64,000 bases of DNA from Microbacterium immunditiarum (GCF_013409785.1 NZ_JACCBV010000001.1:992001-1056000), one strand, 5' to 3'; shown: positions 18,340 to 27,503, numbered from the stretch's first letter. The notes: generated from the sequence alone by a model not told the origin. Numbers and translations: made by a program.

Positions 18340-19134
18340 ATGGCGGACGAGAGATCGCGAGACCGCATTCAGAGCATCGAACGCGGGGTGGAGGTGCTGC
18401 GCGCCTTCAACCACCGCGAGGGCTCGCTGACCATCGCCGACATCGCCGAGCGCGTCGGCCTCGCGCGCCCCGTCGTGCGGCGCATCCTCCTGACGTTCGC
18501 GCACCTCGGCTACGCGGAGTCCGCCGGCGGGCTGTGGAGCCTCACGCCCCGCATCCTCGAGCTCGGCTCGGGCTACTTTGCGGCCTCGTCGCTGCCCGAG
18601 ATCTCATACGGGTACATGGCCGATGTCGTCGAGCGCACGGGCGAGACGTGCAGCATCGGCGTGCTCGACGGACTCGACGTCATCCACGTCGCGCGCGTCG
18701 AGGACCGTCGTCCGCTCCCGGACTCCGTCCGCATCGGCAACCGGCTGCCCGCACACGCGACGGCGGTGGGCAAGGTGCTGCTCGCGCACCTTCCGCCCTA
18801 CGAGCTGGACGCACTGCTCGCCGGCATCGAGCTCGAGTCCTTCACGCCGCACACCGTGACCGACGTCGCGGAGCTGCGCGCTCGGCTCGAGACGGTGAAG
18901 GAGCAGGGCTTCGACGTGTCGCTGGAGGAGCTGCATCCGGGGCAGGTCGCCGTGGCCGTCCCCATCCTCATCGACGGCCGCGCCGTCGGCGGCCTCTCGG
19001 CGTCGTCCACGACGGTGCGCGAGGACGAGCAGAGCCTCACCGAGGTCGTCGCGCCTGTGCTCGCGGAAGCGGCCGGCGAGATCGGCCGCGCCTATCGCAA
19101 CGCGAACCCGCAGCTCTTCCGCGCGGTGCGCTGA
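18340..19134 (+). CDS. IclR-family regulator (second)
   Basis: A 264-residue IclR regulator: wHTH with LTIADIAERVGLARPVVRRI at about residues 28-47, effector domain with PAHATAVGKVLLAH and VAVPILIDGRAVGGLSAS. GAGGAG at 18324-18329 supports ATG 18340, and GTG 18334 is in frame. It most likely binds the GGACGCANTGCGTAC sites and so controls the second importer, itself, the ilvD-like/FAD and MFS genes, and the TPP gene. It ends 6 bp from the convergent FAD gene. Confidence 0.92.
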   Translation: MADERSRDRIQSIERGVEVLRAFNHREGSLTIADIAERVGLARPVVRRILLTFAHLGYAESAGGLWSLTPRILELGSGYFAASSLPEISYGYMADVVERTGETCSIGVLDGLDVIHVARVEDRRPLPDSVRIGNRLPAHATAVGKVLLAHLPPYELDALLAGIELESFTPHTVTDVAELRARLETVKEQGFDVSLEELHPGQVAVAVPILIDGRAVGGLSASSTTVREDEQSLTEVVAPVLAEAAGEIGRAYRNANPQLFRAVR

Positions 19135-19140
19135 CCGCGC

Positions 19141-20508
19141 TCAGCGCGCCGCGAGGACATCCGCCGGGATGTCCGTGCCGAGGTACGCGCCCTCGGCCAC
19201 GAGGCGCCGCTGCAGCTCGGGCACGTCGACATCGCGCGCCGTGACGCCCGCCGCGAGGGCCAGGTCGGCGGCGGTGCCCGCCGCGTGGCCCATCACGAAG
19301 CACGGACCCGTCACGCGGCCCGACGACTGGCCGAGCTGCGTCATCGAGGCGCAGCGCCCCGCCACGAGCAGGTTGCCGACCTTCTGCGGCACGAGCATGC
19401 GGTAGGGGAGCTGGTTGAACCCGCGCGAGTCCTCCGCGCGCGGGAAGCGGAACTCCACATCGCCCGCGACGTGCGCCTCGACCATCCAGCCGTTGACGCC
19501 GATCGTGTCCTCGAAGTCGACGCAGTCGAGCACGTCGTCCTCGGTGAGCTGGTACTCGCCCACGATGCGGCGCGTCTCGCGGATGCCGATCTGCGGCGCG
19601 ATGTCGACGACGTACGAGTCCTCGAAGCCCGGGGTGTTGTCGCGGATGAACGCGAACGTGTCCTTCACCTGCTGACGGCCCTGCAGCTCGCCGCGCGTGA
19701 GCTGGTGAACGTCGGTTCCGTCGATCGCCGAGCCGTCCTCGTTGCTGAGCTGCGTGAGGTTCGAGCGCCACTCGAGGGGGTTGATCTGCGGGCGAACGAT
19801 GGGCTTCTTGCGCGGGAAGTGGTGGGTGCCCGCTTCCTCCGCCTCCTCCATCATGCGGCGGATGGTCTTCCACGCCGGGCCGGCCTTCTCGTAGTCGACG
19901 CCGTTGATGCGGAACATGAGCGACGGGTAGAGCAGGTGCTCGGCGCGCTCGTACGGCACGCCCGCCCACGCGGCGATGTCCGCGTCGCCCGATCCGTCGA
20001 TGAAGAAGCGCCCGCGGATGGCCGCGCGCCCCGACTTGGACTCGATGACGACGGCGTCGATCGTGGACTCGTCCTTCAGGACGACGTCGACCGCGGTCGC
20101 ATGGAACAGGATCTCGCCGCCGCCTGAGACGACGAGCTCGTCGGCGGCGATCTTGTAGGCGGAGATGTCGAACGCGACGGCCTGGATGCGGTCCTCGACC
20201 GACAGGTGCGGCTTGTTCAGGCCGTCCAGCGTCGTCAGCCGGTCGTACAGCTCGTCGGCGTAGCCGTGCACGACCAGGCGGTGCTCGCCGTGGACGTTCG
20301 CGTGCAGCCCGCAGAACGTGCTGAGGCCGCCCATCGTGCCGGCTCCGCCGAGGAATCCGTATCGCTCGATCAGCAGCGTCGACCGCCCGGCGCGCGACGC
20401 CGCGGTCGCGGCGAGCAGGCCCGCGGGACCGCCCCCGACGATCACGACGTCGTACTCGCCGATGACGGGGACCTCGGCGGCGGGCAGGTGGATGGTCGAG
20501 GTGGTCAT
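19141..20508 (-). CDS. FAD-dependent oxidoreductase
   Basis: A 455-residue flavoprotein. The Rossmann motif VVIVGGGPAGLLAATAASRAG at about residues 21-41 binds FAD, and GRFFIDGSGDADIA and the late NLLVAGRCASMTQLG motif are typical of the FAD_oxidored (PF12831-like) group. These oxidise or reduce small acids, and many have unknown substrates. It starts by ATGA overlap with the ilvD-like gene, forming a two-gene operon. No N-terminal export signal is seen. Confidence 0.88.
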   Translation of the reverse strand: MTTSTIHLPAAEVPVIGEYDVVIVGGGPAGLLAATAASRAGRSTLLIERYGFLGGAGTMGGLSTFCGLHANVHGEHRLVVHGYADELYDRLTTLDGLNKPHLSVEDRIQAVAFDISAYKIAADELVVSGGGEILFHATAVDVVLKDESTIDAVVIESKSGRAAIRGRFFIDGSGDADIAAWAGVPYERAEHLLYPSLMFRINGVDYEKAGPAWKTIRRMMEEAEEAGTHHFPRKKPIVRPQINPLEWRSNLTQLSNEDGSAIDGTDVHQLTRGELQGRQQVKDTFAFIRDNTPGFEDSYVVDIAPQIGIRETRRIVGEYQLTEDDVLDCVDFEDTIGVNGWMVEAHVAGDVEFRFPRAEDSRGFNQLPYRMLVPQKVGNLLVAGRCASMTQLGQSSGRVTGPCFVMGHAAGTAADLALAAGVTARDVDVPELQRRLVAEGAYLGTDIPADVLAAR

Positions 20509-22247
20509 GCGTTCTCCGAGGTTGTCGAGACGGCGGATGCTCCCACCGCGGTCTTCTGGCAGGGTCCGGCCGTGCGGGGGCACAGCACCGCACCGCAGCC
20601 CAGCGGCTGGACGAGCTGCTCGTACTGGTCGAGCATCCCGCCGCCCGTGTCGCGGTCGGCGGGTGCGAGGTAGGGCGGGCGTGCGGCGAGCTCGGCCGGG
20701 TCGACGTGCAGGTCGAGGCGGCCGGTCTCGAGGTCGATGTCGATGATGTCGTCGTCCTGCACGAGGCCGAGCGGAGCTCCCGGGGCGGCCGCTTCCGGCG
20801 AGACCTCGCCCACCGTCATGCCCTGGTTCACGAGTCCGGAGAACTGGCCGTCGGTCACGAGCGCGACGGACTGCGCGAGTCCGCGTGCGTGGAGCGCGAA
20901 GATGAACGCGCTCGTGAGGCCCATGCCCGGTGCGCCAGAGACGCCGATGCCGCGGATGACCGCGACGTCGCCCTCGCGCAGGCGCCCGTTCGAGATGCCC
21001 TCGATCGCCTCCTCGCGGTTCGCGAAGACGCGCGCGGGTCCCGTGAACCGGCGCGGTCCGGGATCGGGGACGGGGCGCTTGGCGACCGCGCCGCCCGGGG
21101 CGAGCGTGCCGCGCACGACGGCGATCGCCGGGTCGGTGCCGAACGGGTTCGAGAGGGGACGGATGATCTCGCTGTCGGCGGGGCGCGCGGCATCCGCCCG
21201 TTCGGCCACCGTCCCGCCCGCGACCGTGACCTGATCGCCGTCGAGCAGCGGCAGGAGCTCGCGCAGCACCGTCGCGCCGCCGCCGGCGTCCTCGAACTGC
21301 TCGGTGAGCCACGGGCCGTTCGGGCGCACTGACGCGAGCAGGGGCGTGTCGCGGCCGAGGACGCGGAACTCCTCCCACACGTCGATGTCGAGCCCGGTCT
21401 CGACCGCGATCGCCTGCAGGTGCTTGATGGTGTTGATCGAGCCGCCGACCGCGAGCATCGCTCGGACGGCGTTGCGCACCGACCCGTCGGTGATGATGTC
21501 GCGCGGACGCACGTCGCGCTCGATGAGGTCGACGAGGGCTGCGGCCGAGCGGCGCGCCGAGTCCCACATGCGCTCGCTGTTCGCGCGGACGGGGGCGGCG
21601 CCGGGCACCGCCATGCCGAGCGCCTCGGCGACGATGTGCATCGAGTTGGCGGTCGCGAGTCCGGCGCACACGCCCGGGCCCAGGATCGCGTCGTCGGCGA
21701 GCTCCTCGAGATCGTCGGTCGGCTCACCCGTCACCGCGGCCATCGCCGCGAGCAGGAAGACCTCCTCGACGTCGGCCTCTCGTCCCTCGGCGAGGCCCGA
21801 GTGCTGGTAGCCGCACGGCACGATGACGGTCGGGATGTTGAGCCGCCCCGCCGCCATGAGGTGCCCGGGCGTGGTCTTGTCGCACGAGCTGAGGCAGATC
21901 ATCGCGTCGAGCTTCGCGCCCTCTACCGCCGCCTCGATGTCGTCGACGATGAGGTCGCGGCTCGGGAGGATGTAGCGCCCCGCGCGGCCGGCGCTCGTGA
22001 CGAAGTCGCTCGGCGCGGTCGTGCGGATCTCGAACGGCAGCACGCCGAGCTGACGCAGCTCGTCCTTCAGCGCGTCGGCGATCTCGTCGAGGTGCGCGTA
22101 GCACGCGGCGAGCTCGGACGACGTGTTGACGATCGCGACCTTGGGCTTGGACAGATCGGATGCCGGGATCCCCAGCGACCGCCATTGCGCGCGCCGCGCG
22201 ATCCCGAGTGCGGAAGTCGGGGGGAGGTTGCTGCGCAGGTCGGGCAT
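20505..22247 (-). CDS. IlvD/Edd-family dehydratase
   Basis: A 580-residue Fe-S dehydratase of the dihydroxy-acid / phosphogluconate / sugar-acid dehydratase family, which removes water from a 2,3-dihydroxy acid to give a 2-keto acid. The SSCDKTTPGHLMAA motif and GPGVCAGLATANSM carry the cluster Cys residues. The C-terminal ~25 residues are divergent and Cys-containing. ATG 22247 follows GAAGGA. The genetic context (importer, FAD enzyme, TPP enzyme) suggests a catabolic acid rather than branched-chain amino acid synthesis. Confidence 0.9.
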   Translation of the reverse strand: MPDLRSNLPPTSALGIARRAQWRSLGIPASDLSKPKVAIVNTSSELAACYAHLDEIADALKDELRQLGVLPFEIRTTAPSDFVTSAGRAGRYILPSRDLIVDDIEAAVEGAKLDAMICLSSCDKTTPGHLMAAGRLNIPTVIVPCGYQHSGLAEGREADVEEVFLLAAMAAVTGEPTDDLEELADDAILGPGVCAGLATANSMHIVAEALGMAVPGAAPVRANSERMWDSARRSAAALVDLIERDVRPRDIITDGSVRNAVRAMLAVGGSINTIKHLQAIAVETGLDIDVWEEFRVLGRDTPLLASVRPNGPWLTEQFEDAGGGATVLRELLPLLDGDQVTVAGGTVAERADAARPADSEIIRPLSNPFGTDPAIAVVRGTLAPGGAVAKRPVPDPGPRRFTGPARVFANREEAIEGISNGRLREGDVAVIRGIGVSGAPGMGLTSAFIFALHARGLAQSVALVTDGQFSGLVNQGMTVGEVSPEAAAPGAPLGLVQDDDIIDIDLETGRLDLHVDPAELAARPPYLAPADRDTGGGMLDQYEQLVQPLGCGAVLCPRTAGPCQKTAVGASAVSTTSENA

Positions 22248-22310
22248 CGTCGTCCTTCTCTCGTGCGTCATCGCGGAGTCACCGGGGGTGTGTCATCCGT
22301 AATACGTCCT

Positions 22311-22347
22311 AGTGTACGCATTGCGGTTGATTGGTCGCAATGCGTAC
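22311..22347. promoter_or_regulatory. Paired IclR-type operators over the ilvD-like promoter
   Basis: GTACGCATTGCG (22314-22325) and CGCAATGCGTAC (22336-22347) form a perfect 12-bp inverted repeat with a 10-bp spacer. Read as 15-bp sites they are 19 bp apart. On the minus strand TTGCGA (22340-22335) and TACACT (22316-22311) form a -35/-10 pair with 18-bp spacing, so the operators cover the ilvD-like promoter. The MFS ATG is 9 bp beyond the right site. Confidence 0.78.
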
Positions 22348-22356
22348 CTTTGAGGG

Positions 22357-23637
22357 ATGGGCCGACGAGCGCGTCGCACCACCGCAACGGATGCCACCAC
22401 CCCCGTCCTGACGACGGGGCTGCTCAGCGTGCTCGGCCTGCTCATGACCGTCAACCCGATCACGTCGAACATCTACCTGCCCGGTCTCAGCCAGATGGCG
22501 GCCGATCTCGGCACGACGATCGCGGGCGCGCAGTTCGCCCTCACGGGGTTCCTCCTCGGCGTCGCGGCAGGCCAGCTCATCGTCGGGGCGCTCGCCGACA
22601 GCCTCGGTCGCCGCCCGGTCCTCATGCTCGGGCTGAGCGTGCTCACCGGTGCGAGCGTGCTCGTCGCCGTCGCGCCCACGATCGAGCTGCTCATCGCGGG
22701 GCGGGTGCTGCAGGGGCTCGGGTCCTCGGCCGCGGTCGTGGTCGCGCGGGCCGTCGTCTCGGACACCGCCCGCGGGCGGCAGGCGGCCGCGTCGTACAGC
22801 GTGCTCATGGGGATGCTCGCGGTGGGACCGCTCGTCGGACCGCTGCTCGGCAGCGCGCTCATGCAGCTCGGCGGATGGCGCACGACGTTCGTCGGGCTCA
22901 TCGTCATCAGCGCCGCGTACCTCGTCATGGCGGTGTTCGCCGTGCCCGAGACGCTCGCTCCCGGCGACCGCACGCCCGTGCGGATCGGGCGGCTCCTCGG
23001 CAACTACGGCCGCCTGCTGCGCGACCCCGGCTACACCGGCAACGCGCTCTCGATGGCCATCGCGTTCGGAGCGCTGTCGACCCACGTGAGCGCGTCGTCG
23101 TTCATCGCCCAGGACGTCCTCGACACGGACGAGTGGGGCTTCTCGTTCCTCTACATGTGCTACGCGGGCGCGGTGCTCGTCGGCAGCAGCCTCAACGCGC
23201 CGCTGTCCGCGCGCTTCGGCCCGCGACGCATGCTCGTCGTGTGTCAGGCCGTCGCGATCGCGTCGACCGCCGCGATGGTCTGGTTCGCCATCGTCGGGCC
23301 GTTCACGGTCACGACCTTCCTCGCGACGATCGTGCCCGCGTGCGCCGCGGGCTCCGCGATCCTGGCCAACGCCACGACCCTCACGCTCGCGCGGGCGGCC
23401 TTCGCCGCCGGATCCGGTGCGGCCCTCATGGGCTGCACGCAGTTTCTCGTCGGCTCCCTCGTCTCGCCGCTGGGCGGTGTGCTCGGTCCGCACACCGCCG
23501 CCCCCATGGCCGTCGTCATGCTCGCGTGCTTCGCGCTGAGCGTCGTCGCCGGAGCCCTCGGCCTGTGGGGCGAGAGGCGCGGCGACGTCGTCGTGGCGAG
23601 TGAGGACGCCCGCACCCACCCCGAAGAGAGAGGCTGA
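22357..23637 (+). CDS. MFS transporter, Bcr/CflA type
   Basis: A 426-residue, 12-helix major facilitator. NIYLPGLSQMAADL, the loop 2-3 motif GALADSLGRRPVLM and VARAVVSDTARGRQAA match the Bcr/CflA drug-resistance subfamily. It is divergent from the ilvD-like operon and shares the paired operators, so it may export the pathway substrate, a toxic intermediate or a by-product. The ABM-domain gene follows 4 bp later. Confidence 0.88.
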   Translation: MGRRARRTTATDATTPVLTTGLLSVLGLLMTVNPITSNIYLPGLSQMAADLGTTIAGAQFALTGFLLGVAAGQLIVGALADSLGRRPVLMLGLSVLTGASVLVAVAPTIELLIAGRVLQGLGSSAAVVVARAVVSDTARGRQAAASYSVLMGMLAVGPLVGPLLGSALMQLGGWRTTFVGLIVISAAYLVMAVFAVPETLAPGDRTPVRIGRLLGNYGRLLRDPGYTGNALSMAIAFGALSTHVSASSFIAQDVLDTDEWGFSFLYMCYAGAVLVGSSLNAPLSARFGPRRMLVVCQAVAIASTAAMVWFAIVGPFTVTTFLATIVPACAAGSAILANATTLTLARAAFAAGSGAALMGCTQFLVGSLVSPLGGVLGPHTAAPMAVVMLACFALSVVAGALGLWGERRGDVVVASEDARTHPEERG

Positions 23638-23641
23638 ACGC

Positions 23642-23935
23642 ATGGCACACGTCGCGATCGTGGAGTTCCACATCGTCCCGGAGAAGCTCGAGGAGGCCAG
23701 GGCCGTCTTCGCCGACATGCTCCGGACGTCGAGGGAGTACGACGGCTGCGAGCGGCTCGACTGGCTCGTGGACCGCGACGACCCGGCGAGCTGGACGCTG
23801 TACGAGGAGTGGTCGTCGTGGGAGGCCGAGCAGGCGTACCGCGACTTCCGCGCCGGCGAGGGCGCTGTTCCCGAGCTCAAGGACGTGATGGCGGGTCCTC
23901 CGCGCCTCGTGCGTCTCGAGACGATCCGGTTCTGA
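23642..23935 (+). CDS. ABM-domain (antibiotic biosynthesis monooxygenase-like) protein
   Basis: A 97-residue ferredoxin-like dimeric alpha-beta barrel protein: VAIVEFHIVPEKLEEARAVF, then TLYEEWSSWEAEQAY. Members include quinol monooxygenases, LsrG-like isomerases and haem-degrading enzymes. It is cotranscribed with the MFS gene, and its reaction here is unknown. It converges on the TPP gene. Confidence 0.85.
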   Translation: MAHVAIVEFHIVPEKLEEARAVFADMLRTSREYDGCERLDWLVDRDDPASWTLYEEWSSWEAEQAYRDFRAGEGAVPELKDVMAGPPRLVRLETIRF

Positions 23936-23965
23936 CGTGAGGACTCGCGCCGCCTCGCGACGCCC

Positions 23966-25651
23966 TCAATGCCGGATGCGCACGGGCTCGCCCTCCGCGG
24001 CGGGCTGGGCGTGGCGGCGGGCCATGAGCCACGAGCGGCCCTTCACGATCTTCGCGTCGATGACGAGCGGACGATCGCGCGGGCCGTCGAGCCAGGCCGG
24101 CACCCCGTCGAGGTCGTCGAGCGCGCGCACGGTCAGGCCGTGGCATCCGTATCCGGCCGCAATGGCGGCGATGTCGGTCTCGGGGAACCGCACGAGGTCG
24201 AGCTTGTCGGTGTACGGGTCGAAGAGGTTCACCTCGGCGCCGTACGCATCGTCGTTGTAGACGATGACGACCATGCCGAGGCTCAGGCGCACGGCGGTGT
24301 CGAGCTCGACGAGCGACATCATGAACGCGCCGTCGCCCGTGCCGACGACCGGGATGCGGTCGGGCTGCGCGACGCCGGCACCGATCCCGGCCGCCAGGCC
24401 CATGCCGATCGCCTGGAACGACAGCGGGATGCAGTATCCGCGCTCGTCCGGCACGCGCAGATGCGCGCCCGGGTAGCAGTTGACGTTTCCACCGTCGGGC
24501 ACGACGATCCGCTCGATCGGGAGGATCGCGTCGAGGGCGTTGGTGAGCTCCTGCGCGTCGATGCGCTCGCCGTCGGAGCGGGAGTCGAAGGGCTGATCCT
24601 TCCAGTACCTCGAGGACCGCACGCGCTCGGCGATCTCGGGCGTGCGGCAGCCGATCTTGCCCGGCGCCTTCGCCTCGATCGCGTCGGCCGCGGCATCCGC
24701 GACCGCCGCGGAGTCGCCGAGGACCGCGACGTCGACGTGTCGGTGCAACCCGATCGCGGACGGCCGGTCGTCGACCTGCACGACGGTCGCCGACCGCAGC
24801 AGCGTGCCGTCGCGCGTCGTCCACTTGTTGAGCGCCGCGCCGAACACCGCGATGACGTCTGCCGACGAGATGAGGTCGGCGGCGCCCTCGGTCGCGAAGC
24901 CGCCCATGATGTCGAGCGCCCACTCGTCGTCGACGAAGAGCCCGCGTCCGGCGGCGGACGTGACGAGGAGGGCGCCGGATGCCGCGGCCAGCCGCCGCAG
25001 CTCGCGCTTCGCGCCCCACGCGCCGCGTCCTCCGACGACGACCGGGCGCTGTGCGTTCGCGAGCAGATCGACGAGCCGTGCGAGCGACTCCGGCGAGGCG
25101 CCGGGCCGGAGCACGTCGGGCACCGCCGGGACCGCGTCGTCGTCGAACACGACGAGCTCCTCCTGGACATCGACGGGAAGCGAGAGCACGACCGTCTCGC
25201 GCTCGAGCAGTGCGGTGCGCACGGCGGATGCCGCATCCGCCACGGCAGTGGCCGCACTGTGGATGCGTGCGGGCGTCGCTCCGACCGCCGCGACGGCGGC
25301 GTCCTGGTCGATGTGGAAGTTCGAGGTGATGTCGCCCGCGGCGGTGTCGCCCGACACGACGAGCATCGGGGTGTGGCACTTCGCAGCCTCGGCGATGCCG
25401 GTGAGCGCGTTGGTCAGGCCGCACCCCTGGTGCAGCGACACGACGGCGAAGCGGCCCGACGTGCGTGTGTAGGCGTCGGCCATCGTGGCGGCACCCATCT
25501 CGTGCCGCGTCGCGGTGAAGGGCACGCCCGCGTCGATCATCGCGTTCGTCACGTGGAAGTTGCCGCTGCCGATGACCCCGAAGATGTGCGCCGCTCCGAG
25601 CTTCGCGATCGTGCGTCCGACCGCCTCCGCCACCGTGATCGTCTGACCCAT
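23966..25651 (-). CDS. TPP-dependent 2-keto acid enzyme (acetolactate synthase-like)
   Basis: A 561-residue three-domain TPP enzyme. The catalytic Glu is in ATRHEMGAATMADAY (about residue 51), and the TPP/Mg motif is GTGDGAFMMSLVELDT with the later YNDDAYG. It resembles acetolactate synthase large subunits but has no small subunit gene nearby, so a 2-keto acid decarboxylase or ligase acting on the IlvD-type product is plausible. ATG 25651. Two IclR-type operators lie 81-114 bp upstream. Confidence 0.88.
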   Translation of the reverse strand: MGQTITVAEAVGRTIAKLGAAHIFGVIGSGNFHVTNAMIDAGVPFTATRHEMGAATMADAYTRTSGRFAVVSLHQGCGLTNALTGIAEAAKCHTPMLVVSGDTAAGDITSNFHIDQDAAVAAVGATPARIHSAATAVADAASAVRTALLERETVVLSLPVDVQEELVVFDDDAVPAVPDVLRPGASPESLARLVDLLANAQRPVVVGGRGAWGAKRELRRLAAASGALLVTSAAGRGLFVDDEWALDIMGGFATEGAADLISSADVIAVFGAALNKWTTRDGTLLRSATVVQVDDRPSAIGLHRHVDVAVLGDSAAVADAAADAIEAKAPGKIGCRTPEIAERVRSSRYWKDQPFDSRSDGERIDAQELTNALDAILPIERIVVPDGGNVNCYPGAHLRVPDERGYCIPLSFQAIGMGLAAGIGAGVAQPDRIPVVGTGDGAFMMSLVELDTAVRLSLGMVVIVYNDDAYGAEVNLFDPYTDKLDLVRFPETDIAAIAAGYGCHGLTVRALDDLDGVPAWLDGPRDRPLVIDAKIVKGRSWLMARRHAQPAAEGEPVRIRH

Positions 25652-25731
25652 GTTCGCCTCCGTCGCCGTCCGGGGGGCGCGCGGGGGGTCGCGCGCCGTC
25701 TTCCAGGATTCCTCGCGGAGGGGGAGAGGTC

Positions 25732-25765
25732 AACCGCAATACGTACGTGTGGACGCATTCCGTAC
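25732..25765. promoter_or_regulatory. Paired IclR-type operators before the TPP gene
   Basis: AACCGCAATACGTAC (25732-25746) and GGACGCATTCCGTAC (25751-25765) fit the shared pattern, and their centres are 19 bp apart, the same as at 22314-22347. Confidence 0.7.
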
Positions 25766-25779
25766 AAAGCGTTCGTGTC

Positions 25780-25846
25780 GTTTGGGGCGTGATACCGACC
25801 TTGGGGCGCGGGAAATCCGCCCCAAGGTCGGTAATCCGCCCCAAAC
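25780..25846. repeat. 67-bp palindrome / hairpin
   Basis: The outer arms GTTTGGGGCG and CGCCCCAAAC and the inner arms TACCGACCTTGGGGCG (25793-25808) and its complement (25818-25833) pair around a 9-base loop, broken only by a 3-base mismatch. It lies just past the stop of the sulfite-oxidase-fold gene and can act as its terminator. The CTTGGGGCG unit is repeated within each arm, as in extragenic palindromic repeats. Confidence 0.75.
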
Positions 25847-25874
25847 CCGAGGAGGTGTGGCCCGGGGGGGGGCG

Positions 25875-27503
25875 CTACTCGAAGACCTCGACGAACCGCT
25901 CGTGCCATCCCGTCGCGCCGTCGGGCGCGGGCGGCGCGTGCTCCGACGTCTGCACTTCGCCCGTCGTGCTGATCGCTCGGCAGCGGATGACGTGCCCGCC
26001 GATGTCGGCCGTCCAGGGGAGACTCCACTGCACCCACGTGTCGTCCGAGATCGCGGGCGCGAGGGTCGCCTGCTCCCACGGGCCCTCGTCGATCTGCACC
26101 TCGACCCCCGCGACGCCGACGTGCTGCTGCCACGCGACGCCCGCGATGACGGTGTCGCCGGCCTTGAGACCCTGGCCCCGAGGCGGCACGTCGATCCGGG
26201 ACTGCAGCTTGATGGGGCCGCGCTCCGACCACCCGCGATCGGTCCAGTACGCCCGCTCGAGGTCGAAGCGCGTCACGGTGAGCTCGACGACCCACTTCGT
26301 CGCCGACACGTACCCGTACAGCCCCGGCACCACCATGCGCACGGGGAATCCGTGCTCGACCGGCAGCGGCTCACCGTTCATGCCGATGGCGAGGATCGCG
26401 TCGCGGTCGTCGGTGAGCGCCTCGAGCGGCGTGGACGCCGTGAACCCGTCGATCGACCGCGACAGCACCATGTCGGCGTCGGCATGCGGGCCCGCGCGCG
26501 ACAGCAGCTCGCGGATCGGGTATCCGAGCCACACGGCGTTGCCGATGAGCTCGCCGCCGACCTCGTTCGACACGCACGCGAGCGTCGTCGCGCTCTCGTG
26601 CATCGGGAGCTCGAGAAGGTCGCCCCACGTGAGCGTCAGCTCTCGGTCGACCATTCCGCGGATGCGGAGGCTCCAGTCGGCCGGATCCACCTGCGGCACG
26701 ATGAGCGCCGTGTCGATGCGGTAGAACCGGTCGTTCGGCGTGATGACGGGTGCGAGGCCCGGGATCCGGAGGTCCGCGCCAGGCGGGATCTCGGCCGGCA
26801 CCCCGGTGGGCGCGGGCAGCCGCAGCGCGTCGCGCACGGTCGTGACGACCCGCGTTCCCGTGCGGGCGAGGTTCGCCGCGACGAGCGCGAGCACTCCCGC
26901 CGCCGCGACGCCGCCGGTCCACGCGAAGAACCTGCGGCGCTCGACGCGGGAGTCGGTGGCGGATGCTGCGGGCGCGGGTGCGGGCGGAGCATCCGTCTCG
27001 TCTCCTGCCGCGCCCGCCGCCGCGACCGGTACGGTCGCCGCCACCGTCGCCGTCGCCGCGCCCCGGCCCAGCAGACCTACGAGCAGCCGGAGCGCGACGA
27101 CGCCGACGATGCCGGCCGCCGCCGACGGCACCCACGAGATCGGACCCGCGCCCGCGCGGGTCATCGACACGACAGCACCCGCGACGCCGCAGGCGCCGAT
27201 GACCACGAGGCCCCACGGCGGGAAGCGCGCCTCGAGCACGCCCGCCGCGGCGGCGACGATGAGCAGCACGATCGCGATGCCGGTGAGCAGTGCGACCTTG
27301 TCGCCCGTGCCGAAGAGGCTGATCGCCGCGTCCTTCGCCCACGGCGGGGCGAGGTCGATGAGCGCGCCGCCGATCACGGCGAACGGGCTCGACTCGGGTG
27401 CGATGAGCGCCGCTGCGAGCTCGCCCACACCCGCCGCGAGCACGGCGGATGCCGCACCCGCCGCCGCAGCGGCCAGCCACCGCCCACGCGGAGCCCTCGT
27501 CAC
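25875..27503 (-). CDS. Membrane-anchored molybdopterin oxidoreductase, sulfite-oxidase fold
   Basis: A 542-residue protein with a GTG start at 27503. The first ~220 residues have four to five hydrophobic segments, and an Arg pair (ERRRFFAWTGG) precedes another. The rest is a sulfite-oxidase-type domain: the Mo-ligand Cys is in TTLACVSNEVGG, with GFPVRMVVPGLYGY and a C-terminal dimerisation domain (WQQHVGVAGVEVQI). It is expected to be on the outer face of the membrane. The physiological substrate of this actinobacterial group is not settled. It is followed by a large hairpin. Confidence 0.9.
   Translation of the reverse strand: MTRAPRGRWLAAAAAGAASAVLAAGVGELAAALIAPESSPFAVIGGALIDLAPPWAKDAAISLFGTGDKVALLTGIAIVLLIVAAAAGVLEARFPPWGLVVIGACGVAGAVVSMTRAGAGPISWVPSAAAGIVGVVALRLLVGLLGRGAATATVAATVPVAAAGAAGDETDAPPAPAPAASATDSRVERRRFFAWTGGVAAAGVLALVAANLARTGTRVVTTVRDALRLPAPTGVPAEIPPGADLRIPGLAPVITPNDRFYRIDTALIVPQVDPADWSLRIRGMVDRELTLTWGDLLELPMHESATTLACVSNEVGGELIGNAVWLGYPIRELLSRAGPHADADMVLSRSIDGFTASTPLEALTDDRDAILAIGMNGEPLPVEHGFPVRMVVPGLYGYVSATKWVVELTVTRFDLERAYWTDRGWSERGPIKLQSRIDVPPRGQGLKAGDTVIAGVAWQQHVGVAGVEVQIDEGPWEQATLAPAISDDTWVQWSLPWTADIGGHVIRCRAISTTGEVQTSEHAPPAPDGATGWHERFVEVFE

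Noticed and set aside
20505..22247. Biosynthetic ilvD (valine/isoleucine)
   Set aside because: Its context is an importer, FAD enzyme and catabolic regulator, with no ilvBNC or leu genes, and its C-terminus is unusual; only the family level is supported.
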